Shown here: positions 5,704-7,616 of the stretch, one piece after another
How positions within the stretch are numbered: position 1 is the stretch's first letter
How the letters are laid out: each line of letters begins with the position of its first letter
NCBI GenBank assembly: GCA_028274825.1
Contig: JAQCMZ010000159.1
Location: 1 to 7,616, forward strand
DNA: 7,616 bases
Direction: 5' to 3'
Source of the DNA: Haloferacaceae archaeon
GTDB taxonomy: Archaea > Halobacteriota > Halobacteria > Halobacteriales > Haloferacaceae
Notes under the pieces: generated by a model
What the model was told of the DNA's origin: nothing
The model's input: only the letters and a program-made list of their open reading frames with translations
Databases searched by the model: none
Made by a program: the position numbers and the translations under genes

Positions 5704-6639
5704 TTAGAACGCTGTACCGGCCTGTCCTTTCAATCCGAGGAACTCGCGTGTCTCACTGGGGGTTGCTATCTCACGACCGGTGAGACTGTGGCAGAGGTCG
5801 ACAGCTTTACTGACGAGATCGGCGTTGCTCTCGGCGAGTTCACCGGGAGAGACATAGAGATTATCTTCGAGTCCAACTCTTGCGTGGCCGCCCATATCGA
5901 GAGCCTGCGTAGCCCTGACAAACTCGTGTTTCCCGGCCCCGATGACGGAGAACGAGTATTGATCACCGAACAATTTGTCGGCGATGGTAACGAGATGGTT
6001 CAGGTTCTCCGCGTGGGGGCCTATGCCACCGTGAATACCCAGAACAAACTGGATGTGTAACGGCGGCTCGAGAAACCCTCGATCCAACATATGCTTAGCG
6101 TTGTACAGGTGAGAGACATCGTAACACTCCAGTTCCGGCTTGGTCCCGTGTTCCTCGAAGACGGGAAGTACAGTCTCTAAATCTTCGAAAGTGTTCGGGA
6201 AGATCAGATCCCTGGTTCCTTCGAGGTATGAGCGCTCCCACTCGTGATTGAACTCGTCAAACTTGTTCAGGATCGGATAGAGTCCAAAGTTTATAGATCC
6301 CATATTGCACGATGCCATCTCGGGTTCGAGCTCCGGGACGACGCTGATTCGCTCTTCGACGGGCATAGTGGGAGCCCCGCCGGTAGTTGGCTGGATGATG
6401 ACGTTTGATTCCTCGGCGACCTGTGTGGCGATGTCACGAAAGAGATCTAACTCTGTGACGGGTTCGCCGGTTTCGGGATCACGGACGTGGATGTGAACGA
6501 TACTCGCGCCGGCTTCTGCCGCCGCGATAGCTTCCTCGGCGATCTCGTCCGGTGTGACGGGAAGATAGGGCGACATAGTTGGCACGTGGATCGCACCCGT
6601 CACGGCACACGATATGATAGCCTTATCTAAGGATCGCAT
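5704..6639 (-). CDS. Beta-keto acid cleavage enzyme (BKACE, DUF849 family)
   Basis: BKACE enzymes are zinc-dependent. They transfer the acetate part of a 3-keto acid to acetyl-CoA, giving acetoacetate and the CoA ester of the remaining acyl group. The founding member, Kce, acts in lysine fermentation. This 311-residue TIM-barrel protein has the usual length. It shows CAVTGAIHVPTMSPYLP (11-27), the zinc motif VHIHVRDPETG (48-58; His49 and His51), QPTTGG (83-88), FGIHGG-like VLGIHGGIGP (199-208) and ARVGLEDN (253-260), whose Glu258 is the expected third metal ligand. ATG 6637-6639 was chosen because a TATA element lies at leaderless distance and family sequence starts right after it; the upstream extension of the frame is unlike the family. 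It diverges from the SDR gene. Subfamily and substrate cannot be read directly, but the adjacent glycerate kinase favours a product that yields glycerate. Confidence 0.93.
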   Translation of the reverse strand: MRSLDKAIISCAVTGAIHVPTMSPYLPVTPDEIAEEAIAAAEAGASIVHIHVRDPETGEPVTELDLFRDIATQVAEESNVIIQPTTGGAPTMPVEERISVVPELEPEMASCNMGSINFGLYPILNKFDEFNHEWERSYLEGTRDLIFPNTFEDLETVLPVFEEHGTKPELECYDVSHLYNAKHMLDRGFLEPPLHIQFVLGIHGGIGPHAENLNHLVTIADKLFGDQYSFSVIGAGKHEFVRATQALDMGGHARVGLEDNLYVSPGELAESNADLVSKAVDLCHSLTGREIATPSETREFLGLKGQAGTAF

Positions 6640-6657
6640 AAACAGGAGTGCTGAAGC

Positions 6658-6667
6658 GATTATAATC
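6658..6667 (-). promoter_or_regulatory. TATA element for the BKACE gene (palindromic GATTATAATC)
   Basis: The sequence is a perfect 10-bp palindrome centred about 24 bases before the BKACE ATG on the minus strand, the expected distance for a leaderless start. CCCAAAC lies just upstream of it on that strand (6671-6677). Confidence 0.55.
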
Positions 6668-6670
6668 AAG

Positions 6671-6731
6671 GTTTGGGTGGTCTGTCGATCGTCTGTTCCC
6701 GCCCTTCCAGTATGACTCGCCTTTCCCAAAC
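6671..6731. promoter_or_regulatory. Inverted GTTTGGG ... CCCAAAC elements in the divergent promoter
   Basis: GTTTGGG (6671-6677) and CCCAAAC (6725-6731) are exact reverse complements. Each gene therefore has CCCAAAC beginning exactly 38 bases before its start codon and directly upstream of its TATA element. They could be B-recognition elements, or half-sites of a common regulator; their TTTGG/CCAAA cores equal the arms of the dyads near the IclR gene. Confidence 0.45.
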
Positions 6732-6740
6732 AATTTTACA
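6732..6740 (+). promoter_or_regulatory. TATA element for the SDR gene
   Basis: AATTTTACA lies 23-31 bases before ATG 6763, the usual distance for a leaderless haloarchaeal transcript. This supports the chosen SDR start over the in-frame codons further upstream. Confidence 0.5.
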
Positions 6741-6762
6741 CACCCTCATTATCTGTTGGTGT

Positions 6763-7557
6763 ATGCCCCAGACAGAGTTCGTTATTCCAGGCAAAGCTGC
6801 GGCTATAACGGCTTCAGGAAGCGGTATCGGTCTACAAATCGCGAAATCACTTGCAGCTATCAGTGTCGACGTCGTGATCAACGACATCGATGAGTCGGCT
6901 CTCGAAGAGGCAACGAGAGAACTTGAGGATGCATCTGGACGAGTCGTTCCGGTCGTGGGCGACGCTAGTCAACCAGAAGATATGGAACGGCTGATCGAAA
7001 CAACCGTCGATAGATTTGGCGGACTGGACATTCTGGTGAATAACGTCGGTATTGCCGGACCAACGAAGCCTGCCGAAGAAATCTCTCCCGAGGAGTTTTT
7101 ACGTACCCTCGAAGTGAATCTCGGTGGTCACTTCAATGCAGTTCGTGCCGCTATTCCACATCTCCGGGAGGGCGATGACGGTCGGATTGTCTGCATCTCA
7201 TCGATGAGCGGAAAACGGCCACTCAGGGATCGAACCCCATACACGACGTCGAAAATGGGCGTAATCGGTTTCGTGCGAACGCTCGCTATCGAACTAGCAG
7301 CAGACGACATCACGGTCAACGCAATCTGTCCCGGAAGCGTCGAGGGTCCACGCATCGAGCGGGTAATCGAAGGTCAGGCTGAGAGTCAAGGACGATCGTA
7401 CGAGGATGTTAGACAGGAGTTCGAAGCCGTCTCTCCGATGGAAGAGTTGATTCAATCGACAGACATCGCTGACACAGTACTGTATCTGTGTTCAGAACAA
7501 GCCTCGCACGTAACTGGCCAGGATCTCAACGTCACTGCGGGGGCTTGTATGTACTGA
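6763..7557 (+). CDS. Short-chain dehydrogenase/reductase (SDR), NAD-dependent
   Basis: This is a classical SDR of 264 residues, the normal length, predicted to interconvert a hydroxyl and a keto group in the cytoplasm. Seen in order are the cofactor motif TASGSGIG (16-23), an acidic Asp41 at the end of the second strand that favours NAD over NADP, NNVG (93-96), Asn119, catalytic Ser147 (CISSMSG), Tyr160 and Lys164 (PYTTSK), PG (190-191), and a C-terminus ending DLNVTAGACMY. The first Gly of the usual TGxxxGxG motif is Ala17. ATG 6763 follows a TATA element at leaderless distance and begins ten residues before the Rossmann strand; in-frame upstream codons give a non-family extension. The gene diverges from BKACE across a 123-bp promoter region, so the two are probably controlled together. 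In that setting the SDR may make the 3-keto acid that BKACE cleaves, for example by oxidising 2-deoxyribonate at C3. The substrate is inference. Confidence 0.92.
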   Translation: MPQTEFVIPGKAAAITASGSGIGLQIAKSLAAISVDVVINDIDESALEEATRELEDASGRVVPVVGDASQPEDMERLIETTVDRFGGLDILVNNVGIAGPTKPAEEISPEEFLRTLEVNLGGHFNAVRAAIPHLREGDDGRIVCISSMSGKRPLRDRTPYTTSKMGVIGFVRTLAIELAADDITVNAICPGSVEGPRIERVIEGQAESQGRSYEDVRQEFEAVSPMEELIQSTDIADTVLYLCSEQASHVTGQDLNVTAGACMY

Positions 7558-7616
7558 AGGGTGGATGTCTACGCTGTTGGGAGTGAGGAGATGAGGGCCT
7601 ACCCAGGCTACAAATT

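Noticed and set aside
6640..6729. N-terminal extension of BKACE
   Set aside because: The extension overlaps the BKACE TATA element at 6658-6667 and is unlike family sequence. ATG 6637-6639 fits a leaderless start.
6673..6762. N-terminal extension of the SDR from TTG 6673 or ATG 6712
   Set aside because: The extension would cover the SDR's own TATA element and reads as non-family sequence. ATG 6763 fits both the promoter and the fold.

Overview
The window looks like chromosomal DNA of a haloarchaeon (class Halobacteria). The proteins are acidic, the coding regions are fairly GC-rich, and the first fragment resembles the haloarchaeal DUF7344 family. Several genes appear leaderless, with a TATA-like element about 25-30 nt before the start codon. 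No rRNA, tRNA, CRISPR array or complete insertion sequence was seen.

Layout. Positions 2-172 hold the C-terminal end of a DUF7344-type protein. Positions 178-912 hold a rhomboid protease that keeps its Ser/His dyad but has lost its start codon and first membrane segment. Positions 913-1324 are mostly non-coding, with a possible small minus-strand ORF, a TATA-like tract and a palindrome. A 3-hydroxyacyl-CoA dehydrogenase-type enzyme follows (1325-2302). Next comes an AT-rich gap of 1.2 kb (2303-3528) with three copies of a TTTGG-N5-CCAAA dyad, several hairpins and a possible relic ORF. Then come an IclR-family regulator (3529-4317), a glycerate 2-kinase (4375-5703) and, convergent and touching it, a beta-keto acid cleavage enzyme (BKACE/DUF849, 5704-6639, minus). 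A divergent short-chain dehydrogenase (6763-7557) completes the set. The last 59 bases show nothing recognisable.

How the genes may work together (inference). A dehydrogenase would oxidise a 3-hydroxy acid to a 3-keto acid. BKACE would split it with acetyl-CoA into acetoacetate and a new acyl-CoA. If that acyl-CoA is glyceryl-CoA, release of glycerate would feed the glycerate 2-kinase and give 2-phosphoglycerate. An SDR, BKACE and glycerate kinase together match the oxidative 2-deoxy-D-ribonate route known in bacteria such as Pseudomonas simiae. An archaeal version, possibly linked to use of DNA-derived deoxyribose, is the most interesting reading of the window. The IclR protein, with a dyad just upstream of its own promoter, is the obvious candidate regulator. 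The CoA-removing step, acetoacetate activation and a transporter are not in the window.
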